A DNA stretch of 64,000 nt from Bacteroidetes bacterium ADurb.Bin012 (GTDB taxonomy: Bacteria > Bacteroidota > Bacteroidia > Bacteroidales > TTA-H9). Positions 1-8,089 of this stretch are shown here, one piece after another. Every line of letters starts with the position of its first letter. Position 1 is the stretch's first letter. The notes beneath the pieces are model-generated. The model worked only from the letters and a program-made list of their open reading frames with translations, was not told the DNA's origin and did no database searches. The stretch spans positions 124,001 through 188,000 of the forward strand of contig MWFC01000001.1 in the NCBI GenBank assembly GCA_002071415.1, given 5' to 3'. Both the position numbers and the translations under genes were made by a program.

Positions 1-1
1 C

Positions 2-778
2 ATTATCCCCGTGAGCATAATGGTATATCGAGCTCAATTGGGCGCCGCAAATCCTGCCGATGTTTTCCTTCCAATTCTGCTATCTACCTTCGTCTCTACC
101 TTGGCAGGAATCATTTCGGTCAGTCTGGTACAAAGGATTAATCTTGTTCAAAAAACCGTGCTATTATATTTGCTTGGATTCACTGCCATTGTTGGAGGAT
201 TGGTGTGGTATTTGAGCATTGTCGATCAACAAACCATGAATAAAATTTCGACAGCAATCAGTAGCGTTATTCTATTTTCGATTATCATTATTTTTATGGT
301 AATTGCTACGGTAAAAAAGGTAAGGGTGTACGATGAATTTATCGAAGGAGCCAAGGAGGGTTTTCATATTGCAGTAAGAATCATCCCTTATCTGGTGGGA
401 ATGTTAGTAGCCATTGGTGTATTTAGGGCATCGGGAGCTATGGATAGTCTGGTCGATGGAATTTCGTGGTGTGCACAAAAGGCAGGTCTCGATACTTCAT
501 TCGTACCGGCACTCCCAACTGCTATTATGAAACCTCTGAGTGGTAGTGGAGCAAGAGGAATGATGCTCGAAGCCATGAAATATTTTGGTGCCGATTCTTT
601 TGTTGGAAGGTTATCATGTCTTTTTCAGGGATCAACCGATACTACGTTTTATATTATAGCACTGTATTTTGGTTCGGTTGGAATACGCAACAGCCGTTAT
701 GCCGTTGTTTGCGGGCTTATTGCCGATCTGGCTGGGATTATTACTGCAATTTTCATGGCCTATCTTTTCTTTGGCTAA
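2..778 (+). CDS. SpmA/SpmB-type fused membrane protein (nucleoside-recognition domain), 5' truncated by window
   Basis: The frame is open to the left edge, so only the C-terminal 258 residues are present; any GTG at position 11 is internal. The first part resembles the end of SpmA (ARG-x-GAANPADVFLP-like segment followed by a membrane helix). From about residue 85 it continues as SpmB: the segment around VYDEFIEGAKEGFHIAVRII, then a hydrophobic stretch with GVFRASGAMD, then a PLSGSGARGMMLE motif and a final helix ending in YLFFG. In Bacteroidota spmA and spmB are commonly fused in one protein of roughly 400 residues. The family takes its name from spore maturation in Bacillus, but here it is simply an inner-membrane protein of unknown substrate with 'gate/nucleoside recognition' domains. 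Nothing in the window suggests sporulation. Confidence 0.8.
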   Translation: MIPVSIMVYRAQLGAANPADVFLPILLSTFVSTLAGIISVSLVQRINLVQKTVLLYLLGFTAIVGGLVWYLSIVDQQTMNKISTAISSVILFSIIIIFMVIATVKKVRVYDEFIEGAKEGFHIAVRIIPYLVGMLVAIGVFRASGAMDSLVDGISWCAQKAGLDTSFVPALPTAIMKPLSGSGARGMMLEAMKYFGADSFVGRLSCLFQGSTDTTFYIIALYFGSVGIRNSRYAVVCGLIADLAGIITAIFMAYLFFG

Positions 779-912
779 TCAATAAAGGGAGTATATCCAT
801 AGAATAAATTCATAATATAATGAAAAAGAGTGTATTGTATTTTATTATCAGGGGATAGCCTTTGATTTATCAATTTTAATTGAAGGAATTATGGAATTTA
901 TCAATCATTTTT

Positions 913-920
913 TAATTTTG
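913..920 (+). promoter_or_regulatory. Bacteroidota -7 box TAATTTTG upstream of the TPR protein gene
   Basis: TAATTTTG matches the TAnnTTTG consensus exactly and lies 26 bases before the start codon at 947. No clear TTTG -33 element is visible at the expected distance. It separates this gene from the preceding membrane protein. Confidence 0.55.
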
Positions 921-946
921 CATGCCCAAAAAATTTAGCAAACAGA

Positions 947-1639
947 ATGAGTAAAAAAAAGAAAAAGAAAGAAGTAACCAACGGAAGAATCGAAGCCGTT
1001 GAAAGCGCCCTTTCCAAAAGTGAACGCTTTTTAGAGGAGAATCAGAAAGTTATTCTTATAGTTGTAAGTGCAATAATAGTAATTGTATTAGGATTTCTTG
1101 GCTATCAAAGATTGATCATAGCTCCCAAAGAAGTTAAGGCAGCCAACGAAATCTTCATGGCCCAGAATTATTTTGAACATGATTCTTTGTATAAAGCACT
1201 GAATGGTGATGGACAATATGCCGGTTTCCTCGAAATAGTCGACAGATATGGCGCTACCAGCACAGGCAACCTTGCAAAATATTATACTGGCATTTGTTAT
1301 TTAAAACTTCAGGATTTTGACAACGCCATCAAATACCTCAAAAAGTTTAATACGAAAAATCCTGTGGCTAAATCAATGGCTCTCGGTGGAATAGGCGATG
1401 CTTACCTCGAATTAGGCAAGAATGAAAAGGCGATAGAATATTACAAAAAAGCCGCTCAACAAAAAAATGAATTTACCTCTCCTCTCTTCCTTATGAAGGC
1501 AGGTTTGAGTTATGAACTCCTGAATGATTATCAGAATGCACTGAAAGTTTATGAAGAAATTCGGATGAACTATCCAAAAAGCTATGAAGCACGTGATATA
1601 GACCGTTTTATTGCCAAAGCCAAAGGTATGCTCAGATAA
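947..1639 (+). CDS. YfgM-like membrane-anchored TPR protein
   Basis: A 230-residue protein with a very basic N-terminus (MSKKKKKKE), one transmembrane helix at about residues 33-53 (VILIVVSAIIVIVLGFLGY) and an outward-facing C-terminal domain of tetratricopeptide repeats. Consecutive units are visible at about 105-140 (KYYTGICYLKLQDFDNAIKYL), 144-180 (GIGDAYLELGKNEKAIEYYKKA) and 185-215. This architecture and length fit the YfgM/tetratricopeptide-like family, whose E. coli member associates with the SecYEG translocon and periplasmic chaperones; that role is inferred here from the family only. It has its own promoter box upstream and a strong terminator downstream, so it appears monocistronic. 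The exact function in Bacteroidota is not established. Confidence 0.75.
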   Translation: MSKKKKKKEVTNGRIEAVESALSKSERFLEENQKVILIVVSAIIVIVLGFLGYQRLIIAPKEVKAANEIFMAQNYFEHDSLYKALNGDGQYAGFLEIVDRYGATSTGNLAKYYTGICYLKLQDFDNAIKYLKKFNTKNPVAKSMALGGIGDAYLELGKNEKAIEYYKKAAQQKNEFTSPLFLMKAGLSYELLNDYQNALKVYEEIRMNYPKSYEARDIDRFIAKAKGMLR

Positions 1640-1658
1640 TTTTTTATAATTCATATTG

Positions 1659-1692
1659 AGCCTGATTCAAAAATTATGATCAGGCTTTTTTC
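1659..1692 (+). terminator. Rho-independent terminator after the TPR protein
   Basis: AGCCTGAT and ATCAGGCT form an 8-bp stem around a 12-base loop, followed by a T-rich run (TTTTTTC). It lies 20 bases downstream of the TPR gene and just before fmt. Confidence 0.85.
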
Positions 1693-1709
1693 ATTTTTAT
1701 ACCTGGTAG

Positions 1710-2684
1710 ATGGAGAAAAATTTGAAACTGATTTACATGGGGACGCCCGAATTTGCTGTGGCTCCGTTAAAGGCCCTAATCACAAATGGTTATAGAGTCG
1801 AAGCTGTTGTTACGGCCCCTGATAAACCAGCAGGAAGAGGTCAACGTATGCAGTCGAGCCCCGTAAAATCTTATGCACAATCGGTTGGCTTGCCCTTGTT
1901 TCAACCCTATTTCTTGAAAGATCCACAATTTATAGCACAGCTCGAGAATTTGACTCCTGATATTATTCTGGTCGTGGCTTTTCGATTAATTCCACCCGAA
2001 ATATGGAAATTAACCCGGATAGGAGCTATCAATCTTCATGCATCTCTTCTGCCCGACTATCGAGGTGCGGCACCTATACAAAGAGCCATAATGAATGGAG
2101 AAACCATAACGGGTATTACCACTTTTTTTATAGACGAAGGAATAGACAAGGGAAAAATCATCCTTCAGGAAGTTATTCCCATTGGAGAAACAGAAACCGC
2201 TGGCAGCCTGCACTTCAAAATGATGCAACAAGGAGCCGAACTTGTTCTGAAAACTCTCGATACCATTGCCAGAGGAAATTATCAGCTTAAAGATCAAGGC
2301 AAACTCATCTGCGAAAAGAAATTGAACCTGCATTATGCTCCGAAAATTAGCAAAGAAGATTGTAAAATTATCTGGCACAATTCGGCTAAAAATATTTTTA
2401 ATCAAATCAGAGCCTTGAATCCTCATCCAGGAGCAGATACACTGCTAATGGCACCTGACCAAACTGCCCAAATCCTCAAAGTCTATTATGCAACCCCCAT
2501 CTTTGAACCTCTTGGTACCATAACTCCCGGAAGCATCAATACCGATGGTAAATCCTTCTTACAAGTTGCGTGTGGCGATGGTTTCATCGAATTGACCGAG
2601 ATACAGTTAAGTGGTAAAAAAAGAATGGATATTGCCTCGTTTTTACGAGGATTTAAACTCGATAACCGCTGGACTCTGATTTAA
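1710..2684 (+). CDS. fmt: methionyl-tRNA formyltransferase
   Basis: Transfers a formyl group from 10-formyl-tetrahydrofolate to Met-tRNA(fMet) for translation initiation. The 324-residue length is typical. The N-terminal formyltransferase domain starts with YMGTPEFAV (9-17). The catalytic triad expected from the E. coli enzyme is present at the same numbers: Asn108 and His110 in AINLHASLLP, and Asp146 in DEGIDKG. The SLLPDYRGAAPIQ loop that contacts folate is intact. From about residue 205 the C-terminal OB-fold tRNA-binding domain follows (HYAPKISKEDCKI..., then the GDGFIELTEIQLSGKKRM end). It stands alone between two terminators or promoters; def is not adjacent. Confidence 0.97.
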   Translation: MEKNLKLIYMGTPEFAVAPLKALITNGYRVEAVVTAPDKPAGRGQRMQSSPVKSYAQSVGLPLFQPYFLKDPQFIAQLENLTPDIILVVAFRLIPPEIWKLTRIGAINLHASLLPDYRGAAPIQRAIMNGETITGITTFFIDEGIDKGKIILQEVIPIGETETAGSLHFKMMQQGAELVLKTLDTIARGNYQLKDQGKLICEKKLNLHYAPKISKEDCKIIWHNSAKNIFNQIRALNPHPGADTLLMAPDQTAQILKVYYATPIFEPLGTITPGSINTDGKSFLQVACGDGFIELTEIQLSGKKRMDIASFLRGFKLDNRWTLI

Positions 2685-2951
2685 AGTATCTCATCTGTCT
2701 TGGGGTTGGAAGTTTTAGAAAAAAATCTAAACGCTTGCCAATTATTTCATATTTAATATACTGTAAAATAATTATTTATAATAAATTTCTTTCATTTTTC
2801 CTGCTTTAATAAAAAAATTCATCAAAAATTCAACCTATGTTTTTTGTGAATCTCAATGAGAGTGAACAGGGTTTAGAAGCAGCCGAAAAGAGGGAATTTA
2901 TTAACAAAATTTGATTTTTTTCAACAATTTTGCGTAAAAATGAATGCTTCT

Positions 2952-2982
2952 CTTGATTTCAAAGAGTTTATATATATATTTG
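2952..2982 (+). promoter_or_regulatory. Promoter of the HU gene (-33 CTTG, N19, -7 TATATTTG)
   Basis: TATATTTG at 2975-2982 matches TAnnTTTG, and CTTG at 2952-2955 lies 19 bases upstream in the -33 position. This is one of the two best two-part promoters in the window. The leader is about 30 bases, in keeping with a strongly expressed gene. The rest of the 334-base gap after fmt is AT-rich and carries no gene. Confidence 0.75.
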
Positions 2983-3018
2983 CACTACCATTAAATGTTA
3001 ACCTAAAAACCTACAATT

Positions 3019-3291
3019 ATGAACAAAGCAGAATTAATCGATGCCATTGCTACCAATTCCGGACTTACCAAAGCAGCCTCGAAGAAAGCCCTCGATGCCA
3101 CCATCTTAGCTATTTCTGAAGCTTTGAAACAAGGCGACAAAGTCTCTCTGATTGGTTTTGGAACTTTTGGTGTAGCCAAAAGAAGTGCCCGCACAGGACG
3201 CAATCCTCGAACCAAAGCTCCCCTTCAAATCCCTGCCAAAAATGTTGTGAAATTTAAACCCGGCAGTGAACTTTCAAAAAGTGTTAAGTAA
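3019..3291 (+). CDS. hup: HU-family DNA-binding protein
   Basis: A 90-residue histone-like protein that bends and compacts DNA as a dimer. It opens with the canonical MNKAELIDAIATNSGLTKAASKKALDA helix pair, followed by GDKVSLIGFGTFGV and the beta-arm signature KRSARTGRNPRTKAPLQIPA (about residues 53-72) with the conserved Pro that intercalates into DNA. It ends in VVKFKPGSELSKSVK. Length and motifs match the Bacteroidota HU of about 90 residues. It is preceded by a good promoter and followed by a strong bidirectional terminator, so it is transcribed alone. Confidence 0.96.
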   Translation: MNKAELIDAIATNSGLTKAASKKALDATILAISEALKQGDKVSLIGFGTFGVAKRSARTGRNPRTKAPLQIPAKNVVKFKPGSELSKSVK

Positions 3292-3307
3292 GTAGAAATT
3301 TTTTGAT

Positions 3308-3350
3308 AAGAAAGCCCCCATGATGGCTAATCGAGGGGCTTTCTTATTGT
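3308..3350. terminator. Bidirectional terminator between hup and recQ
   Basis: AAGAAAGCCCC (3308-3318) pairs with GGGGCTTTCTT (3335-3345), an 11-bp stem with a 16-base loop. Its arms end in T/A-rich sequence on both strands, so it can stop both convergent genes. The recQ stop codon (3344-3346) lies inside the arm. Confidence 0.88.
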
Positions 3351-5272
3351 TTGAAGCTCAACAAACCAAAACTGTCGCGAACCAATTTTCCATTCTCAGT
3401 CAAATAAACAATAACCTGCATCACGTTGTCTTCATCTGAATCTGGCGACATTTGCCGAAGAACTTCGGGTAAACTAATCGACTGATCTTTTATAATTTTT
3501 TTCAATTCTTCTACAATTTGTTCGAATTCTTTCTCGCCCAAGGGAAGTGAATGGTGTTTTACGCAATAATCACATGCCCCACAACGCATTCTGGTTTTTT
3601 CTCCAAAATAAGATAAAAGAATTTGGCTTCGGCAATGATTTTCGTCTTTTATATAATGGAGCATGGCTTCGAGCCTTTTTTGAGCAGCTTCTTTCCTTAA
3701 ACGATAATTTTCTGGCGATAGGTAAAAATTGGAAAGGTCTAATCTTTCTATAACAAAAACGAGCTGGGGCTTATTTTTGCGAGGCATATAAGAGACCACT
3801 TCGAGGTGATCGAGTTCATGCAAAAGCTGAATCACCTGGTCAGTTGTTATATGGATGTATTTTGCAATGGCTTCTTCGATGATACGCTGATGGCTGGTGT
3901 ATAGAGCCCCTCCATACATGCGTGAAATAATCTTTATGAAACCATCGAATTTCTTGTTGGCTACCTGAAAATTGTACATTCCATCTCCCGAAAGTCGAAA
4001 CATAAGCTGGGAGGGAGAGTCCAAGGCATCATTCAAAGCTATATAACCTTCTTTTTCGATGATTTTTAATGCGTTGAAAGTAGGTAATGGCTTTAGATTG
4101 AATCGATTGCAAAAATCATTCAAGTCGAAATCGAACGAGATATCTTTTCCAGATCCAATGGCGAGGTTATAATAGTTTCCCAGAGCATTGTAAACATTTT
4201 TAATTACTCCATAGCTTGGCCATGAATTATTAAAATTTTCGCTGGCATCACTCATATCGGATTCATCATAAAGCAATATGGCATACGATAATTTTCCATC
4301 TCTTCCGGCGCGCCCTGCTTCCTGAAAATATGCTTCGGGAGAATCGGGAATATCCATGTGAACGACAAACCTTACATTGGGTTTGTCTATTCCCATACCA
4401 AATGCATTGGTTGCTACCATTACTTTTAATTCATCGTTCATCCAGCGGTTTTGTACATTATTCCTTTGCTTCATGGACATCCCTGCATGATAGACGCCGG
4501 CCGAATGATGGTTCCGAACCAGGAATTTTGCTATTTCAACGGTTCTGCGTCTGTTCCGAACGTAAACGATCCCCGAGCCTTTTAAATTGCTGCAGATTTT
4601 CAATAAACGTCTCGCCTTATCACCTTCCTTTTGTACCACATATATTAGATTGGGACGATAAAAGCTACGACTCAATACATTTTTTTCCTTAAACTGCAGC
4701 TTCTCCTGTATGTCGTTGATGACCATCGAAGTGGCTGTTGCAGTAAGGGCAAGTATGGGGGTTTCTTGATGGAATTCTCTGATTTCAGCAATACGAAGAT
4801 ATGGAGGCCTGAAGTCGTAACCCCATTGCGAAATGCAGTGAGCTTCGTCGACGGCTATCAGATTTAATTTCATATAGGGCAATCGGTCTCGAAATGAGGA
4901 AGTGATAAGCCTTTCGGGTGATAAATATAAGAATTTCAAATTGCCATAAGCTGCGTCGTCGAGAATTTTTTCGATCTGATATGAACTCATGCCCGAAAAA
5001 ACAGCTTCGGCTTCGACTCCTTTTTTTTTGAGAGTTTCAACCTGATCTTTCATCAAGGCTATCAGAGGCGAAACCACTAAGCAAACCCCTTCCATGGCTA
5101 AGGCAGGAATTTGATAACAAATACTCTTCCCTCCTCCTGTCGGTAATAACGCAAGTGTATCTTTCCTCCACAATACCGACCGAATAATGTCTTCCTGCAA
5201 TGGTCTGAACGATTTGTACCCAAAATATTGGGAAAGGATATTTTGTATGTCGTATTTATCGTTACTAACCAT
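3344..5272 (-). CDS. recQ: ATP-dependent DNA helicase RecQ
   Basis: A 642-residue superfamily 2 3'-5' helicase for recombination and fork repair. Motif 0 FRPLQEDII (22-30) and Walker A LLPTGGGKS (42-50) lead to the DEAH box in VDEAHCISQWGYDFRPPY (141-158) and motif III ALTATAT. Domain 2 carries VYHAGMSMKQR, VMVATNAFGMGIDKPNVRFV and the arginine-finger motif QEAGRAGRDG. A zinc-binding RQC part follows with cysteines in CRSQ...MRCGACDYC. The segment after it is short and no HRDC domain is recognisable, which is the usual state for Bacteroidota RecQ of this length. Divergently transcribed from lepB. Confidence 0.95.
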   Translation of the reverse strand: MVSNDKYDIQNILSQYFGYKSFRPLQEDIIRSVLWRKDTLALLPTGGGKSICYQIPALAMEGVCLVVSPLIALMKDQVETLKKKGVEAEAVFSGMSSYQIEKILDDAAYGNLKFLYLSPERLITSSFRDRLPYMKLNLIAVDEAHCISQWGYDFRPPYLRIAEIREFHQETPILALTATATSMVINDIQEKLQFKEKNVLSRSFYRPNLIYVVQKEGDKARRLLKICSNLKGSGIVYVRNRRRTVEIAKFLVRNHHSAGVYHAGMSMKQRNNVQNRWMNDELKVMVATNAFGMGIDKPNVRFVVHMDIPDSPEAYFQEAGRAGRDGKLSYAILLYDESDMSDASENFNNSWPSYGVIKNVYNALGNYYNLAIGSGKDISFDFDLNDFCNRFNLKPLPTFNALKIIEKEGYIALNDALDSPSQLMFRLSGDGMYNFQVANKKFDGFIKIISRMYGGALYTSHQRIIEEAIAKYIHITTDQVIQLLHELDHLEVVSYMPRKNKPQLVFVIERLDLSNFYLSPENYRLRKEAAQKRLEAMLHYIKDENHCRSQILLSYFGEKTRMRCGACDYCVKHHSLPLGEKEFEQIVEELKKIIKDQSISLPEVLRQMSPDSDEDNVMQVIVYLTENGKLVRDSFGLLSFKQ

Positions 5273-5394
5273 TTTTTTACTCTATATCAAAAGTATATTG
5301 ATACATAAAATTCATACACATTCTGAGTTTGTTCCTCTACTAAGGAGAACATAAAGTCAGGAATCGAATTCCTTCAAAATTACTATCATTGCAA

Positions 5395-5402
5395 CAAATT
5401 TA
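5395..5402 (-). promoter_or_regulatory. -7 box TAAATTTG for recQ
   Basis: On the reverse strand TAAATTTG matches TAnnTTTG exactly, about 120 bases upstream of the recQ start. No equally good box was found for lepB in the shared 172-base spacer. Confidence 0.45.
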
Positions 5403-5444
5403 CACATGTATCGTTAAAACTGAATATCAATACATAAAGAATAT

Positions 5445-6989
5445 ATGGACCCTTTGGTATACATCATTTTAGCCTTTGTCTTTTTCCCGGTTTTTTTATT
5501 GTCAATATTTAAGGATGTTGGTATAGCACCATGGAAAACACTTATCCCTTTTTATAATTATTATTTATGGAATAAGATGATAGGGAAACGACTTTATTGG
5601 TTTTTATTGTTGTTTGTTCCTTTCATCAATGTTTTCATGGTTTTCCTGATGGAGGTGGAGATTGCCAAGTGTTATCAGAAATATGATCTGGGTCATCAAG
5701 CATTGGCAGTCTTGTTTCCTGTAATATATCTACCTTATTTGGGATTATCGGCCAAGGAAAAATATCTCGAGCCTTCGAAACGGCCTGTGATAAAAAAAAC
5801 TGCTTTGAGAGAATGGGTCGACGCTTTAATTTTTGCAGTAGTAGCTGCTCTCATTATTCGTACGTTTATTTTCGAGGCGTACACCATCCCTACTCCATCG
5901 ATGGAAAAAACGCTTCTTGTTGGCGATTACCTTTTTGTAAGCAAAATGTCTTATGGGCCTAAAGTACCCAATACACCCTTATCGTTCCCCTTCGTTCATC
6001 ACACACTTCCTTTCACTCAATATTCAAAATCGTATGTCGAGTGGATTAAGTTACCCTATTATCGATTTCCAGGGTTTGGTAAAGTAAAGCACTATGACCC
6101 AGTTGTATTTAATTATCCATCGGGAGATACTGTTGTTTTGGAGCGTCAAAACGAAGATTATTATCGTATTGTGAGGATGGCCGAGGAAGAATTCAAAATG
6201 CGCATGGGAAGTCGTTACAGGGAAGGGATGGGCAGAGAAGCGGTATGGCATACTTATCATGTAGTTGCTCGTCCGGTCGATAAACGTGAAAATTATATCA
6301 AACGCTGTATTGCTTTACCTGGTGATACGATACAAATTATCAACAGGCAAGTTTATCTCAATGGGAAAGAATTACCTGACCCACCCTTGTTGCAATTCAA
6401 TTATTTGATAAATACTGAGGGACGTGGCTTGAGTCGGCGAGTTCTCGAGCGCATGGATATTTCGAAAGAAGACATGGGATGGTTTCAACAATATGCCATA
6501 CTGCCCCTTACCAAAGATAAAGTTCAACAAATTAGCAGAATACCTGGTGTAATCGAAGTAAAACCGCAATTGGCTCCTGCTGGCGAATGGTCACCCGACA
6601 TCTTCCCCTTCGATTCGGCTTATCCATGGAATGTCGATAATTTCGGGCCTTTGTACATTCCGAAACAAGGCAATGAGGTCACCCTTACCCTCCATAATCT
6701 ACCTTTATACAAGCGAATCATCGAAGTGTACGAAAAAAACCGGCTAGTTGTTAAAGGAAATAAAATTTTTATCAATGGAGAAGAGGCTAATTCGTATCGT
6801 TTTCAGCAGAATTACTATTGGATGATGGGTGATAACCGACATAATTCGGCTGATTCCCGTTATTGGGGCTTTGTTCCCGAGGATCACATAGTAGGGAAAG
6901 CCGTATTTGTTTGGCTTTCTCTCGATAAAGATAAATCGCTCACCGAAGGAAAAATTAGGTGGAAAAAGTTATTTCGCATCCCCAGATAA
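5445..6989 (+). CDS. lepB: signal peptidase I (long Bacteroidota form)
   Basis: Cleaves signal peptides from exported proteins at the outer face of the inner membrane. At 514 residues it is much longer than the E. coli enzyme. Three hydrophobic segments lie in the first 100 residues (about 1-22, 50-72 and 82-100), then a further helix at about 127-146 anchors the catalytic domain. Catalytic Ser152 sits in EAYTIPTPSMEKTL and catalytic Lys286 in YIKRCIALPGDTI. The closing box is MMGDNRHNSADSRYWGFVPEDHIVGKA near 450. Long insertions separate the Ser and Lys boxes (about 130 residues) and Lys from the last box (about 160), as in other members of the phylum. Transcribed alone; divergent from recQ. 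Confidence 0.95.
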   Translation: MDPLVYIILAFVFFPVFLLSIFKDVGIAPWKTLIPFYNYYLWNKMIGKRLYWFLLLFVPFINVFMVFLMEVEIAKCYQKYDLGHQALAVLFPVIYLPYLGLSAKEKYLEPSKRPVIKKTALREWVDALIFAVVAALIIRTFIFEAYTIPTPSMEKTLLVGDYLFVSKMSYGPKVPNTPLSFPFVHHTLPFTQYSKSYVEWIKLPYYRFPGFGKVKHYDPVVFNYPSGDTVVLERQNEDYYRIVRMAEEEFKMRMGSRYREGMGREAVWHTYHVVARPVDKRENYIKRCIALPGDTIQIINRQVYLNGKELPDPPLLQFNYLINTEGRGLSRRVLERMDISKEDMGWFQQYAILPLTKDKVQQISRIPGVIEVKPQLAPAGEWSPDIFPFDSAYPWNVDNFGPLYIPKQGNEVTLTLHNLPLYKRIIEVYEKNRLVVKGNKIFINGEEANSYRFQQNYYWMMGDNRHNSADSRYWGFVPEDHIVGKAVFVWLSLDKDKSLTEGKIRWKKLFRIPR

Positions 6990-8056
6990 GGAGTGTTTCG
7001 ATCAAAAGGTTTGAGTTGGAATACTCTCTTAGGTAATTACGATATCGTTAAGAACTCTCGACATTTGGGTAAAGCTCTGGTCATCATCTAACGACATTTC
7101 GAGCTTGTGTGTATGATAGCGGATTTGTTAGAAATAAGGTTATAGAAGATTTTTAGCAGGCATTGAATACTTCTTCGACCAACTCCGAATTATTGGTCTT
7201 CTTCCGTTTCTCTGCTATGACATCTACCAGCGTTTTACTCCGGGCTGCCTAGTTTGAGATATATTAATGGCCTGAACTTGATTTTTTATCAGATCAGTGA
7301 ATGTTGTCGTATTGATGATTTTCTTTAAGCTTCGCATGTTATCAAGCGGTACTATGATATTATATAGCAATAGGAACAATGTGGTTGAAAGCCCGACCCC
7401 AGTATCTGCCTTCGATTTGCACCATTTTGAGGCAATTTTCGAAGCGTATTTCATAAAGAGCACGCAACTCTTTTTCAAAAAGTATATGCTTACGGCTGAA
7501 AACTTCGATCAAAAGACGATTCATGTGAGTTTTCGAATTTTCGGAGGTTGACGAGATATGGTTTGGGTTACAGCTTGGCCTCTTCGATCCATTGCTGATT
7601 ATAACTATTTTTTCGGATCGAAGCTTTCAGAGCCTTGACCAGCTTTATATAAAAAATTTACATTCGGAAATTGAGAAACCTGAGCTTGTAAATTCTGATT
7701 ACAATAGAATAATGACAGATTTTGAGCAAAATCAAATGCAAACATTCTTCCTTCTGCTTTATTTGTTGATGAGATGGACAGAGTTTTTGACAAGGAAGGA
7801 TTTACGCTTGGCTATAATAGATATAGGGAAGAATGATGAAAATTTCGATTAATTTTTAATCCATACAGATTCAACTTTTATTTCTGGCCTCCACCAAAAC
7901 AAGGGGGATATAATGTCACATCCAAAAGATACTCGAATACACAAATAACTTTCCATCAGTTTTTTACATTTTATAGAGTAATAATGCAGTAGTGAAACAT
8001 TTACTTTGCCGTATTATTATTGTACCTCTAACTGATTTCTTATCAAATGATTGAGA
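6990..8056. other. Gene-poor gap of about 1.07 kb
   Basis: No intact gene is convincing here. The reverse strand holds fragments of a decayed reading frame (separate entry). Forward frames at 7297-7551 and 7592-7852 (84 and 86 codons) are poor in coding character, overlap the reverse-strand remnant in part and have no recognisable motif, so they are not called. Confidence 0.6.
7029..7600 (-). pseudogene. Remnant of a decayed gene, product unrecognised
   Basis: Reading the reverse strand gives a series of protein-like segments in changing frames that run in the same direction. They are a segment around MNRLLIEVFSRKHILFEKEL from about 7524, then LYNIIVPLDNMRSLKKIINT (about 7360-7300), then KTLVDVIAEKRKKTNNSELV with a frame change near 7235, then HKLEMSLDDDQSFTQMSRVL ending in a stop at 7029-7031. 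At least three frame changes or stops interrupt them. The composition (charged, few stops within each segment) looks like former coding sequence. I do not recognise the family; a transposase or a restriction-type enzyme would be guesses. A further protein-like reverse segment at 7605-7793 may belong to it. Confidence 0.4.
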
Positions 8057-8064
8057 TATTTTTG
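8057..8064 (+). promoter_or_regulatory. -7 box TATTTTTG upstream of the T9SS cargo gene
   Basis: TATTTTTG matches TAnnTTTG. It lies inside the longest open frame of the next gene, which begins at 8051, and so places the true start downstream at 8090. Confidence 0.6.
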
Positions 8065-8089
8065 CTACAAATTTAAACAGACAAACACT

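Noticed and set aside
2-778. Evidence of sporulation from the SpmA/SpmB-like protein
   Set aside because: Fused forms are common in non-sporulating Bacteroidota and no other sporulation gene is present.
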